Positions 33,815 through 42,422 of a stretch of DNA of 64,000 nt are shown here, piece by piece. Both the position numbers and the translations under genes were made by a program. Within the stretch, counting starts at the first letter, position 1, and every line of letters starts with the position of its first letter. Origin of the DNA: Paludibacteraceae bacterium (GTDB taxonomy: Bacteria; Bacteroidota; Bacteroidia; Bacteroidales; Paludibacteraceae); the NCBI GenBank assembly GCA_017961765.1, contig JAGCWQ010000084.1:1-64000 (forward strand). Reading direction: 5' to 3'. The notes beneath the pieces were generated by a model. It searched no databases, was not told where the DNA came from, and saw nothing but the letters and a program-made list of their open reading frames with translations.

Positions 33815-34612
33815 ATGAAAATGAATAGAATTATAAGTGTAGCGATTTGCGTGGCAACGCTACTTCTCACGGGAGTTGATGCTTCTGCTCAGCGTGGAGC
33901 AACCTCTTCTCGTTCCTCATCATCGACGACTCGTACAAGTACGAACTCGTCGTCCTCATCTTCTGTTCGCAGTTCGGAATCTACTCGTGGTTCTTCCGCT
34001 AAGAAGGAGCAGGCAACAACATCCTCTACTCGCAGCAGCAGTAGTACGAGATCGACGTCCACCTCTTCTTCTTCCAGACCATCTTCGGATACGAAGCCAG
34101 TCATGGAGCATAGAGGCTCGGCGCAGACCGGTACGTCCAATAAGAAGTTGAAGCCGGAGCATGTTTCTCCAGCTGAGAATTATAGGAATTTGCCAGTGCG
34201 TGGTTCTAAGGTGTCCAAGTACAAGGCGACCAAGAATGCCCATTATGTAAGATATGGAACTACGGATTACTACTATAAGAAGGGTGTCTTCTATAGTTAC
34301 GACCATGTGCAGAAGCATTATGTGGTGACTCGTCCGCCGTTGGGAGTGAGAGTGGATGTGATCCCTCAGTCCCGCATCATCTATTTGAACGACGTGAACT
34401 ATTACTACTATTATGGTGTCTTCTACAGACGTGTCGCTACGCAGTATGAGGTGGTAGCTCCTCCTGTGGGTGCGATTGTGGAGAGTATCCCAGAAGGATA
34501 CGAGCAGATAGTGGTCAATGGCAATACTTACTATATCGTGGACGGTGTGCAATATAAGGCAGTGGTTTACCACGGTGAAATTTGGTATGAGGTCATTAAG
34601 ATTATGGATTGA
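33815..34612 (+). CDS. Secreted Ser/Thr-rich DUF6515-like protein
   Basis: 265 residues. Signal peptide (ISVAICVATLLLTGVDASA) cleaved before QRGATS. Residues about 28-105 are extremely rich in Ser, Thr and Arg (SSRSSSSTTRTSTNSSSSSS), a disordered stalk. The C-terminal part has repeated YYYxxGVFY units: DYYYKKGVFYSYDHVQ, NYYYYYGVFYRRVATQYEVV and YYIVDGVQYKAVVYHG, each followed by APPxGAxVxxIPxG-type turns, which matches DUF6515 as I remember it. Such proteins are common in Bacteroidota, with no known function. Strong own promoter. The Ser/Thr stretch could be O-glycosylated, since Bacteroidales glycosylate D-S/T-hydrophobic sites; that is inference. Confidence 0.8.
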   Translation: MKMNRIISVAICVATLLLTGVDASAQRGATSSRSSSSTTRTSTNSSSSSSVRSSESTRGSSAKKEQATTSSTRSSSSTRSTSTSSSSRPSSDTKPVMEHRGSAQTGTSNKKLKPEHVSPAENYRNLPVRGSKVSKYKATKNAHYVRYGTTDYYYKKGVFYSYDHVQKHYVVTRPPLGVRVDVIPQSRIIYLNDVNYYYYYGVFYRRVATQYEVVAPPVGAIVESIPEGYEQIVVNGNTYYIVDGVQYKAVVYHGEIWYEVIKIMD

Positions 34613-34705
34613 TTCTTATTGAAATATAGATAGTTGGCCCCTGAGGATTGAAAGGTTCTCAGGGGTTGTTATATAGGGTAGTCTCATTATATTTATCAAT
34701 TCCGT

Positions 34706-37681
34706 ATGCTGTACTTGTGTGTGTGTATTGTTGCTTTGGTGTTCCTTGTTTTATTAGTTTTTTATTTAAAACGAAGAGTCCAGCTTGCAAAAGAGTTTGA
34801 ACAAAAAATCAGTTTCTTTCAATTGCAGTTAAGTGTTTTTTCCTCAGAGTATGCTGATCTGAAAAATCATGAGGTATCTGATTCTGAGGAGAAACTTTTT
34901 GAAGAGAAATGGGGAATTTTATACTCGGAAGTTTCAAAATATAGATTGTCCCCCAAATACAATTTGTATGAAGAACTTATATTGTTTAAAAAATCTTATG
35001 AAAATTTGCATAAAGACATTTTGGCTTCAAATTCTGAGTTGCGAAGGAAAAATAATGTGCGTAAATTTTCAGGGCAGATTAATTCTTTTTTTTCGGAATT
35101 GAATGATGTCGTAAATCATTATGTTTCTCATTCAGAAGAGATATTATTTGAGGATAAATGGAAGAGATTGTTTTCTCAGTTTGGAGATGTTGATATTCGA
35201 AAGGAAGATGAGGAGTATGTGTCTGTGGAATGGTTTAATTCAGTCTTTGGCTCTCTTCATGAATATATATCTTCGGCAAATGAAAGTTTCATTAAAGAGG
35301 AGTCTGAAAAATACAATAGTGTTTTTTCTAATATCGACGGAAAGTCATTGGATGAGCAGCAAAGAGAAGCTGTGATTACAGATGAAGATCGGATGCTAGT
35401 TCTTGCAGGGGCTGGAAGCGGTAAAACGCTTACGATTTCTGCGAAAGTAAAATATTTGTGTGAAGTGAAAAATGTACCACCGCAGGATATACTTCTTATT
35501 TCATTTACGAGAAAGTCTGCTCAAGAAATGACTGAACGGATACAAAATAGACTAGGTATACCTGTTGAGGCGACCACATTTCACAAATTAGGTTTAGATT
35601 TAATTAAAATGGCTGATGGTTGTCGTCCGGAAGTTTCTGATGAAAATATCTTGAGTCGGTTCATTCATGATTTTTTTGAAAAGGAGCTATCGAACCACCC
35701 TGATTTGATAAATGTTCTAACGGAGTATTTTGCTTATTTCTTGGAGATTCCTGATGACTTGGAAAAATTTTCTTCTCTTGGAGAATTGTATGAAGAAGAA
35801 AAATCGGCTGATTTCGAGACTTTGAAATCGAAATATGACCGTGAAAAATTTCTTCATGAAATGGGAGAGGAAAAAGCGAAGGATTATACTACTTTGAACA
35901 ATGAAAAGGTCAAAAGTATGGAAGAAATCAAAATCGCTAATTTCCTTTTTTTAAATGGTATAAAATATGAATATGAAAAACAATATCCTTACGAAAGTGA
36001 TGATCCTCTTCGTAAAGCATATCGCCCTGATTTTTATTTGAGTGATTATGATATTTATTTGGAACATTTTGGCATTACAAAGGAGGGTACTGTTCCTTGG
36101 CTTTCTCCTGTTGAAGAAAAAAAATATTTGGAAGGAATAGCATGGAAACGAGCAGTCCATGCTGAAAACGATACAATCTTGATTGAGACTTATTCATATT
36201 ATACTTCTGAAGGTACTTTGCTGAGAAAATTGAAGGAATTGTTGCTATCCAAGGGGGTGAGTTTGTCACCTCGTAGTTTCTCTGATATCTTTAATACGGT
36301 CTATGCAACTAAGAGTAATAAATATTTTTCTGAGTTTATAAAGTTGTGCTGTACGTTTATTACACTTTTTAAATCTAATGGGTATAAGGTAGGTCAGATT
36401 GAAACATTGAGGAAAAATTATCTTTCCAAGGAGCAAAATGAATTTCTTTGCGAACGTACAAATTCGTTCTTGGAAATAGTAAAGATTATTTTGAATGGCT
36501 ATCAGAATTTTCTTAAAGCTAATAATGCAATTGATTTTTCTGATATGATAAATAATGCGGCAGAAAGGGTTGCTATGGGATGTGAGATGCCATCTTATAA
36601 ATATGTGATTGTTGATGAGTACCAAGATATTTCGAAAGCTCGTTTTCTTTTCTTGAAATCGATAGTCGATAGAACAGGTGCAAAATTTTTCTGTGTAGGA
36701 GATGATTGGCAGTCTATCTATCGTTTCGCCGGAAGTGATATCTCTTTGTTTACTGATTTTGAAAAGTATGTTGGATATACGAAAGTTTTGAAAATAGAGA
36801 AGACCTATAGAAATTCTCAGCGGCTTATAGATGAGGCTTCTAGGTTTATTATGCAGAATCCGCTTCAATTGAGGAAGAATTTGCGTTCTGATAAGAACCT
36901 TGATTATCCTTTGGTATTCTGGGGATTTGATGGAGAATTGAAAAATGTTTTACGGCAGGTGATAAATAAGATTGTCTCGGATTTCGGTATGGATTCTTCC
37001 ATACTACTTCTTGGACGGACAAATTATGATTTCGAATTGGTTAAAAAGACTGGCCTTTTTAGAATTACAAATCAAAACAGAAAGGAATGCTTGGAGTATA
37101 TACCATTCCCAAAATTGCAAATCGATTTTATGTCTGTGCATAAGTCTAAGGGGTTGGAAGCAGATAATGTTGTTTTGTTGAATTTTAAAAATGACAAACT
37201 AGGCTTTCCTAATCAAATTGCGGATGATGAGGTTTTGGATATGGTTTTAACTAATGCAGAAGATTTTAGGTTTGCAGAGGAGCGACGACTTTTTTATGTT
37301 GCTATTACTCGTACTAAAAATAGAACTTTTATTTTGACTGATAATAAAAATCCATCTCCGTTCTTGAAAGATTTTTCAGAATCAAAATCAGTGTGTTTTG
37401 TGGCATTAAGAAAAACTTCGGATGAAAATCGAACTCATTGTCCTGTTTGTAAGACTGGTAGTTTGTTGAAAGTAGAACATGATGGTCGGGTTTTTATAGG
37501 TTGTTCAAATTTTCCAAGATGCAGATATACACTGCGTGATGCTACAATTCTTTTGAATCCTAAAAAGTGCCCTTCTTGTGGTGGCTTTCTTATTAAGAGA
37601 AAAGGTTATAATGGACATAGGTTTGTCGGATGTACCAATTATCCATATTGTGATTATACTGAACAGATAAATGAATGCTAA
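34706..37681 (+). CDS. Membrane-anchored helicase IV-like SF1 helicase with nuclease-like insert and two zinc ribbons
   Basis: 991-residue UvrD/HelD-family helicase. Parts in order: an N-terminal hydrophobic segment (residues 2-23) followed by RR, predicting an inner-membrane anchor; a coiled, charged region to about 220; Walker A LAGAGSGKT (near 233-241); an insert near 402-456 with KSMEEIKIA, YRPDFYLSDYDIYLEHFG, resembling the E...PDF...ExxG signature of Vsr/EndA-like PD-(D/E)xK nucleases; Walker B YVIVDEYQDIS (near 632); CVGDDWQSIYRFAGSD; LQIDFMSVHKSKGLEAD; RRLFYVAITRTK (near 860); and two topoisomerase-type zinc ribbons (CPVC...CSNFPRC, CPSC...CTNYPYC). The gene is visibly more A+T-rich than its neighbours (16 G+C of 60 in 36301-36360). 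E. coli helicase IV has no such insert, anchor or ribbons. Monocistronic. Confidence 0.88.
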   Translation: MLYLCVCIVALVFLVLLVFYLKRRVQLAKEFEQKISFFQLQLSVFSSEYADLKNHEVSDSEEKLFEEKWGILYSEVSKYRLSPKYNLYEELILFKKSYENLHKDILASNSELRRKNNVRKFSGQINSFFSELNDVVNHYVSHSEEILFEDKWKRLFSQFGDVDIRKEDEEYVSVEWFNSVFGSLHEYISSANESFIKEESEKYNSVFSNIDGKSLDEQQREAVITDEDRMLVLAGAGSGKTLTISAKVKYLCEVKNVPPQDILLISFTRKSAQEMTERIQNRLGIPVEATTFHKLGLDLIKMADGCRPEVSDENILSRFIHDFFEKELSNHPDLINVLTEYFAYFLEIPDDLEKFSSLGELYEEEKSADFETLKSKYDREKFLHEMGEEKAKDYTTLNNEKVKSMEEIKIANFLFLNGIKYEYEKQYPYESDDPLRKAYRPDFYLSDYDIYLEHFGITKEGTVPWLSPVEEKKYLEGIAWKRAVHAENDTILIETYSYYTSEGTLLRKLKELLLSKGVSLSPRSFSDIFNTVYATKSNKYFSEFIKLCCTFITLFKSNGYKVGQIETLRKNYLSKEQNEFLCERTNSFLEIVKIILNGYQNFLKANNAIDFSDMINNAAERVAMGCEMPSYKYVIVDEYQDISKARFLFLKSIVDRTGAKFFCVGDDWQSIYRFAGSDISLFTDFEKYVGYTKVLKIEKTYRNSQRLIDEASRFIMQNPLQLRKNLRSDKNLDYPLVFWGFDGELKNVLRQVINKIVSDFGMDSSILLLGRTNYDFELVKKTGLFRITNQNRKECLEYIPFPKLQIDFMSVHKSKGLEADNVVLLNFKNDKLGFPNQIADDEVLDMVLTNAEDFRFAEERRLFYVAITRTKNRTFILTDNKNPSPFLKDFSESKSVCFVALRKTSDENRTHCPVCKTGSLLKVEHDGRVFIGCSNFPRCRYTLRDATILLNPKKCPSCGGFLIKRKGYNGHRFVGCTNYPYCDYTEQINEC

Positions 37682-37689
37682 GGGAGTCC

Positions 37690-38097
37690 TCATTTCAAAT
37701 GAATCGGCAGGATATATAGGCAACGTACGGGCCTTCCGTCTTCGATTCCGGGAATCCATCTCGGCATGTTCCTGACGAGTTCGATGCCGGCAGAGTCAAC
37801 TTCCGCCTTGTGGGAACTTCGGTAGATCTCTATCTCGCCTGTCGTGCCGTCCTCTTCGATGACGAACTTCACGGCGACCTTCCCTTTTATCTTTTTCCCT
37901 TCCGATGATAATGGCGCTTGGTTGTTTTTCCCTACATATTTCAACAGGGCTTGGTCGCCTCCTCGGAAGGAGGGATAAATATCTGGTGTGAGATGGACTA
38001 CGTTCATCTTTGCCATTATTTCTCCGAATTGATAGGCTTGGGCTGTCTGTGCGCATAGCCCGGTGAAGAGGAGTAGAAGGGAGGTCCTGAATGCCAT
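37690..38097 (-). CDS. Secreted TonB C-terminal-like domain protein
   Basis: 135 residues from the ATG at 38097; the start at 38103 would need TTG. Signal peptide ending LCAQTAQA, no TM anchor in the mature part and no proline-rich spacer. The rest is one TonB C-terminal-like fold: GGDQALLKYVGKNNQAP, KIKGKVAVKFVIEEDG, MPRWIPGIEDGRPVRCLYIL. It is therefore not an energy transducer like the tonB gene here; secreted TonB-like domains of this kind occur widely in Bacteroidota with unknown roles. Convergent with the helicase gene (8 bp apart) and downstream of the methyltransferase terminator. Confidence 0.82.
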   Translation of the reverse strand: MAFRTSLLLLFTGLCAQTAQAYQFGEIMAKMNVVHLTPDIYPSFRGGDQALLKYVGKNNQAPLSSEGKKIKGKVAVKFVIEEDGTTGEIEIYRSSHKAEVDSAGIELVRNMPRWIPGIEDGRPVRCLYILPIHLK

Positions 38098-38124
38098 TGT
38101 CAATCTCAGTTTATATTAGTGGAA

Positions 38125-38156
38125 AAAGCCTCGCATACAGGTGTACGCGAGGCTTT
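38125..38156 (-). terminator. Terminator of the O-methyltransferase gene
   Basis: A 10 bp stem (AAAGCCTCGC / GCGAGGCTTT, extended inside by TAC/GTA) running into T residues on the minus strand. Confidence 0.9.
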
Positions 38157-38174
38157 CTGTGCTATGTTATTTGC

Positions 38175-39266
38175 TTATTTTAGCTTGCAAGCCACGATGC
38201 TGTGTCCCAAACCTAAGTTGTCGTAGATTTGATCTACCTTTAGGCCGGCGTCGTTGATGCAACGGATCATATCTTCTGAGTAGTACATCTTACTGTTTCC
38301 GTTGGCAAGTGCAGTGAAGTAAACGCTTGTCTGTGCCAAACAGTAGGAAGCTGTCTCGAAACGTTGTCTGTCCCAGAAAGTTTCCATGATGTAGAGGGTT
38401 GCATTTCCGTCCATTGACTTGGCTGCCCTTGTAAGGATGCTTGTCACCTCTTCTTCAGAGAAGCAATCCAAGAATTGACTCATCCAAATAGCGTCGAAGC
38501 CCGTAGGGAAAGGTACGTTCTTGTCGAGAAGGTTGGCTCCGTGTCCGAGGATACGGTCTTCGCCCTCCATGCCCTTAACGGCGTTGCGCATCAAACCGAT
38601 TTGTTGAGGCAAGTCCATGATGGTGACTACGACATTTGAATCGTGGTGAACACATTGTGTTGCCCACCGGCCTGTGTTTCCGCCTACGTCCAAGAGAGTC
38701 TTTGGCTTCTTGGAGAAGACGATTTCCAATGCTTGCTCGAAGGAGTTGTCTGAATAGAAGTGGTCGAATCCGAACCAACTTTTCTGTACTTGGGCAGGAA
38801 GTGAGGAAAGCCCTTCGTAGATGGTTGGCCATGAACCGAAGACCTTCAAACCTTCTGGCTTGCCGTTGAGCAGTGACTCTTCCAAACTGAACATACCGAG
38901 ATAGTTGACATCATGGTTGAACTCCATGTTGACGCGAGCCATCTTGTCGTTGATAAGGAACCAACCTGCTTTTGCCAAGAAGAACTTCTCGTCTTTGAGA
39001 AGTACGGTTCCGATGGTTAGAGAAGACTCCAATAGGATTTGTACGGCATATTTGCTCAACTTGACTGCGCATTTCTCCCTTATCTCCTCAAGTGTCAAAC
39101 CTTGACGGTTGTCGGAAAGTAGTTCGAAAATACCGAACTTGACCATCAGTCTGGATATTTGGAAAACGATAGGACCAAATGCAATCTCTTGTGCCAAGCG
39201 TTGTGCTTCTAACGCAGTAAAACGTTCTTTACCGTAAATCTCTTTTTGGGGTGAGTTTAATTTCAT
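38175..39266 (-). CDS. SAM-dependent O-methyltransferase
   Basis: 363 residues, of the plant-caffeate/hydroxyindole O-methyltransferase type: an N-terminal winged-helix dimerisation domain (about 20-130: RLMVKFGIFELLSDNRQGL, LTLEEIREKCAV) and a class I methyltransferase domain with motif I LLDVGGNTGRWA and the VTIMDLPQQIGLM, GHGANLLD, IWMSQFLDCFSEEE segments. The catalytic-base histidine usually found in this family is not at the expected place (the segment around FLDCFSEEEV has no His). Such enzymes methylate aromatic hydroxyls in secondary metabolites, as in aryl polyene or flexirubin pathways, but no other biosynthetic genes are adjacent, so the substrate is unknown. Monocistronic with terminator. 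Confidence 0.88.
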   Translation of the reverse strand: MKLNSPQKEIYGKERFTALEAQRLAQEIAFGPIVFQISRLMVKFGIFELLSDNRQGLTLEEIREKCAVKLSKYAVQILLESSLTIGTVLLKDEKFFLAKAGWFLINDKMARVNMEFNHDVNYLGMFSLEESLLNGKPEGLKVFGSWPTIYEGLSSLPAQVQKSWFGFDHFYSDNSFEQALEIVFSKKPKTLLDVGGNTGRWATQCVHHDSNVVVTIMDLPQQIGLMRNAVKGMEGEDRILGHGANLLDKNVPFPTGFDAIWMSQFLDCFSEEEVTSILTRAAKSMDGNATLYIMETFWDRQRFETASYCLAQTSVYFTALANGNSKMYYSEDMIRCINDAGLKVDQIYDNLGLGHSIVACKLK

Positions 39267-39475
39267 ACAATTGTAAATTTGGGAAGAGTGGCCTCTTCAA
39301 GTTAAGCGGAGAGGAAAAACCAATTTTGAAAATGATAAATCTTTCTCCTGTTGTAGTTGACTTTTGTGATGCTCGATTTCCTTGGTTTCTTGTTGAAAAT
39401 CGGGCGTCTGTTTATTAGAACAAAATGTGAACAAGGTCGTTTCCGAGATTGTCCACATTTTGAATTTCTTTATCG

Positions 39476-40897
39476 TTAAGCGGCAAAAATAAGCAAGGTG
39501 TAACCCAATGCGATACCGACGATGCCGACAATGATACCGACGGTTGCCATATCTTTTTGCTCGATGAATCCCTTAGCGTAGGCCAATGCATTCGGTGGCG
39601 TACTGATTGGCAAGGCCATGGCCAAGGAAGCCGATAGTGCAAGACCGATCAATAGGGAAGAGACTCCTCCCAAATCTTTCAATTGCTCCTGCATACCGAA
39701 ACCTACTGCCGTGAGGATAGGAATGAGAAGTGCTGCTGTACCACTGTTGCTCATGAACGTGGACATGACTAAGCAAAGGATACCAGAACCGACCATCACG
39801 AGAAGTGGTGACCAAGTGGAGAACGGAATGGCATCCACCATGTGTTTTGCCAAACCTGTCTTTTCCAAGCCAACACCCAAGGCGAAACCTCCTGCTACCA
39901 ACCAAAGAACGTCCCAATCCACCTTGCGGAGGTCTTCTTTCGTGATGACACCTGTAACGGTCAATACGGCAACAGGGATCAAAGCAACGACGTTGGCGTT
40001 CAAGCCAGTCAACTCGCCCGTAACCCATAAGAGGATGGTGGCACCGAATGTGATGTAGGCAATATAAGCTTTCGTTGATTTCTCAAATTGGCCCTCAATC
40101 TCAACGACAATCTCTTTCTGTGTGAATGGGAACATCTTGAGAAGCAAGTACCAAGAGAACAAAAGGAGGATGATGACGAATGGCACCATAAGTAGCATCC
40201 ATTTTACGAATGAAATCTCCAATCCGTTGTCTGCCAAATAACCCATGGCGATGGCGTTAGGAGGCGTTCCGATAGGCGTACCGATACCACCTACGTTGGC
40301 TGCGATAGGAATAGAGAGCGCCAAACCGATTCTACCCTTGCCGTCTGCTGGCAACGTGGCCAATACAGGAGAAAGGATGGTCAACATCATGGCTGCGGTC
40401 GCAGTGTTGCTCATGAACATGGAGAAGATAGCTGTGACGAAGATGAATCCTAACATCACGATGTGTGACTTTGTTCCGAATGGTTTCAGCAAGACTTTCG
40501 CCAATCCAGCGTCCATCTTATATTTTGATGCGGTGATGGCCAAGATGAATCCACCCATGAAGAGCATGATTATAGGGTTTGCCCAGGTGGACATGATGCT
40601 TTTGTGACTGATGACTGTTCCGAAGGTGGCCTTCATTGACTCGTCTTTGGAGTAGTCGAGGAAGGATAGCATACTGTCCGAAGTGGTCAGCAACATCAGA
40701 ACGATAATCATAACTGACGTGGTCCATACTGGTATCGGCTCCGTAATCCATAGGGCGGCGGCCAAAAGGAAGATGGCGATGACGCGTTGTTCTATGATGG
40801 TTAATCCAGGGATGCCGAAGGAATCGGCGGGCATGAACCATGTCACCAATGCTAGGATGACCGGAACAAGAAGTGTAATGAGTTTTTTAGTCTCCAT
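39476..40897 (-). CDS. DASS/SLC13-type dicarboxylate-sodium symporter
   Basis: 473-residue inner-membrane transporter of the divalent anion:sodium symporter family (SLC13, CitT/SdcS-like), likely for succinate, fumarate, malate or related anions. About eleven hydrophobic helices. The paired Ser-Asn-Thr-type motifs are present as SNTATAAMM...GTPIGTPPNA and SNSGTAALL...PISTPPNA, one in each inverted repeat. A hydrophobic MLLTTSDSM-containing loop follows the second helix. The C-terminus ends in a helix (VGIALGYTLLIFAA). Relevant to succinate-producing anaerobes. It is divergent from sbcD across a 292 bp A+T-rich gap. Substrate cannot be fixed from the sequence. Confidence 0.93.
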   Translation of the reverse strand: METKKLITLLVPVILALVTWFMPADSFGIPGLTIIEQRVIAIFLLAAALWITEPIPVWTTSVMIIVLMLLTTSDSMLSFLDYSKDESMKATFGTVISHKSIMSTWANPIIMLFMGGFILAITASKYKMDAGLAKVLLKPFGTKSHIVMLGFIFVTAIFSMFMSNTATAAMMLTILSPVLATLPADGKGRIGLALSIPIAANVGGIGTPIGTPPNAIAMGYLADNGLEISFVKWMLLMVPFVIILLLFSWYLLLKMFPFTQKEIVVEIEGQFEKSTKAYIAYITFGATILLWVTGELTGLNANVVALIPVAVLTVTGVITKEDLRKVDWDVLWLVAGGFALGVGLEKTGLAKHMVDAIPFSTWSPLLVMVGSGILCLVMSTFMSNSGTAALLIPILTAVGFGMQEQLKDLGGVSSLLIGLALSASLAMALPISTPPNALAYAKGFIEQKDMATVGIIVGIVGIALGYTLLIFAA

Positions 40898-41121
40898 GTT
40901 TTTTTGTTACAATGTGTCCTTTTTTATTTATACGTTTTTGAATATTTATTCTCTTTTTACTTCAAGGGAAAACGGCACAAAAATATAAAATAGACTTTAA
41001 AAAACAACAAAAAAATCGAGCTATTTATCCACCGTCTCCGATATATTTTCATATTTCCACCTTTGCATGATTTTCTCCTAAAAAAATGGCCTTTCTTCGA
41101 ACTTCTGCCTCCGAATATCTG

Positions 41122-41129
41122 TATATTTG
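41122..41129 (+). promoter_or_regulatory. -7 element for sbcDC
   Basis: TATATTTG, exact TAnnTTTG, 60 bp before the sbcD ATG. No -33 box at normal spacing. Confidence 0.45.
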
Positions 41130-41189
41130 TTATCGGAGAAAATGGATCTGTTGGGTGGTTGCCCTTTGGGTTGGAAAATCATGTGACTG

Positions 41190-42398
41190 ATGAAAGTAAT
41201 ACATACAAGCGATTGGCATATAGGAAAGGTGCTCTATGGGGAGGAATTGACTGAAAATCACCAGTCTTTCTTCGACCAGCTGTTGCAGTTGGTTTGCGAC
41301 GAACGCCCCGAGGCATTGTTGGTCTCCGGAGATATCTACGAGACTTCCACGCCTTCTATTGCGGCTAAAAAACTGTTCAACGATAATTTGTTGAGGATTC
41401 ATGAGGCGTTGCCTTCGATGACGATTGTCGTCTTGTCCGGCAATCACGATAGTGCACAGCGTGTCGGGGTCGATGTCTCGTTGTGGAAATTGGCAAACGT
41501 CCGTGTTGTCACTACCATTGCGGAGCGGAGTAATCGGCAACCTGATTATGACTCCCATATCATCGAGTTGAAAGATCAGGAGGGAAATCCGTGCGGGTGG
41601 GTAGGCGCAGTCCCGTTTGCCTACGAGCAGAGTTTCCCTAAACCTCAAGAGGGCGAGAATCGTGTCACAGCCTTCTATAAAGGGTTGCTTCACCGTATAG
41701 CGGAGCGGAATATCGCTCGATTGCCCGTTTTGTTGATGGGGCATTTGACGGTGGCACGGGAACTTGATTTTACGGGCCATAAGTTGGATTCGATAGGGGG
41801 AATGGAATTCTTGCCGATAGCTGATTTTTCCGATGGATTCGACTATTTTGCCTTGGGACATATCCATCATCCTCAGTTTGTCTATGGTGCAGAACGGAAA
41901 GTCCGATATTCGGGGTCTCCTATTGCGGTCAGTTTTGATGAGGCGTTTGACCATTCTGTCAGTGTCGTGACGTTTGACGAGGAGAACCGTCCGCATGTGC
42001 GCGAACATATAATAGAGGTGCCGCATCGTTTGGTTACGGTGCCTTCCGAACCTGCTGATTTTAGGGAGGCAATCAAGGCGTTGAAACGTTATCCATGGGA
42101 AGGAACGGAGTATGTCCGCCTGAACGTGAAACAGGAAACTGCCCCCAGCGATGCCTACGAGCAGGCTGTGAGGGCCTCCACTGAGGACACCTCAACCAAC
42201 TCCCATGATTTGAAATTGCTGACAGTCAATTATGTCCGTAGTAGAGAAAATAGGGGAGATGCCTCATTGACGGATGTCTCCTTGTCGGAATTCAGGGCCT
42301 TGACTCCTTTGGAGGTGGCGAAACGTTCGTTAGGGGATGATTTTACGGAGGAGATGGAGGGCACGTTTAACGAAGTCCTTCGTATGCTGGATGAATGA
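41190..42398 (+). CDS. sbcD: SbcD (Mre11-type) nuclease subunit
   Basis: Metallophosphoesterase nuclease of the SbcCD complex, which cuts DNA hairpins and processes blocked double-strand ends. 402 residues. Metal-binding motifs: TSDWHIGK (Asp8, His10), VSGDIYE, SGNHDSAQRV, GHLTVAR and GHIHHPQFV. The C-terminal capping domain (about 290-390) contains VDVSLSEFRALTPLEVAKR, typical of SbcD. Start fixed by KVIHTSDWH at residue 2. It precedes sbcC by 24 bp and the two clearly form an operon. Confidence 0.96.
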   Translation: MKVIHTSDWHIGKVLYGEELTENHQSFFDQLLQLVCDERPEALLVSGDIYETSTPSIAAKKLFNDNLLRIHEALPSMTIVVLSGNHDSAQRVGVDVSLWKLANVRVVTTIAERSNRQPDYDSHIIELKDQEGNPCGWVGAVPFAYEQSFPKPQEGENRVTAFYKGLLHRIAERNIARLPVLLMGHLTVARELDFTGHKLDSIGGMEFLPIADFSDGFDYFALGHIHHPQFVYGAERKVRYSGSPIAVSFDEAFDHSVSVVTFDEENRPHVREHIIEVPHRLVTVPSEPADFREAIKALKRYPWEGTEYVRLNVKQETAPSDAYEQAVRASTEDTSTNSHDLKLLTVNYVRSRENRGDASLTDVSLSEFRALTPLEVAKRSLGDDFTEEMEGTFNEVLRMLDE

Positions 42399-42422
42399 AC
42401 CATGTTTAAAAAGAGATGACTT

